From Acidobacteriota bacterium (GTDB lineage Bacteria; Acidobacteriota; Terriglobia; Terriglobales; Acidobacteriaceae), in NCBI GenBank assembly GCA_003225515.1, contig QIAK01000122.1, positions 1,997 through 9,127 of the forward strand: a stretch of DNA of 7,131 nt. The letters are read 5' to 3'. The position numbers were made by a program, and so were the translations under genes. The notes beneath the pieces are model-generated. The model did not search any database and had not been told where the DNA came from. It saw only the letters and a program-made list of their open reading frames with translations. This document shows positions 7,032-7,131 of this stretch, in pieces (positions within the stretch are counted from its first letter, which is position 1; the number at the start of each line of letters is the position of its first letter).

Positions 7032-7131
7032 TGCTCGTCCATAGTACGGGCAATCTCGCCTTTCAACGGCGAAGTTCTTCGGGAACTCAAGGGCAGCTGT
7101 CGCACCGGAGGTCATTGCAGGCAGCCCGACA

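Larger units (their letters stand above)
6741..7131. other. Region without a recognised gene, upstream of the receptor
   Basis: I find no recognisable protein in this stretch of about 390 bases. The longest candidate is a 66-codon minus-strand frame from GTG 7105 to the stop at 6905, with an internal ATG at 7041 giving 45 codons (MDEQLIQNQWLDRSARNF...). It has no clear ribosome-binding site, signal peptide or known motif, so I do not call it a gene. The segment also holds a 17-nt palindrome and a structured inverted repeat, listed separately. It may be a long regulatory region or the decayed end of an upstream gene. Confidence 0.5.

Noticed and set aside
6905..7105. A 66-codon minus-strand frame as a small gene
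   Set aside because: It has a GTG start without a ribosome-binding site, no recognisable motif, and a length that chance alone gives in GC-rich DNA.

Overview
The window reads almost entirely on the minus strand. It suggests a soil-type Gram-negative bacterium, most likely an acidobacterium. The large TonB-dependent receptor has the layout I associate with Acidobacteriota: a carboxypeptidase-regulatory-like domain, then a plug, then a barrel ending in Phe, with a QEFKVQT / DAQYGRGAG / RSGT-FHG motif block. The signalling protein beside it belongs to a family I also know from Burkholderia, Bradyrhizobium and acidobacteria, so the taxonomic call is an inference.

Layout, read 5'->3' on the minus strand. 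(1) 7131-6687 is a gene-poor upstream segment with a 17-nt palindrome, a structured inverted repeat, and a weak promoter next to the receptor start. (2) 6686-3191 is one TonB-dependent receptor gene broken into two overlapping reading frames. The break falls between 4856 and 4793, where the segment expected to carry the conserved 'Y-x-QDD' stretch looks too short, so I treat the gene as a probable pseudogene. (3) 3190-3114 is a short intergenic gap with a good sigma70-like promoter. (4) 3113-1 is the N-terminal ~1,037 residues of a giant signalling protein: a degenerate Ser/Thr-kinase domain, an AAA/STAND-type ATPase and the start of a helical-repeat region. The gene runs off the left edge. 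In this family the missing C-terminus normally carries GAF/PAS and histidine kinase modules.

The two genes share a strand and sit 77 nt apart, but nothing in the sequence shows that they work together. The promoter in the gap suggests the kinase gene can be transcribed on its own. I see no RNA genes, insertion sequences, CRISPR arrays or attachment sites. The observations most worth following are the small lesion in the receptor, the loss of key catalytic residues in the kinase domain, an apparent in-frame deletion in the helical region, and the unusual GTG start of the kinase gene.
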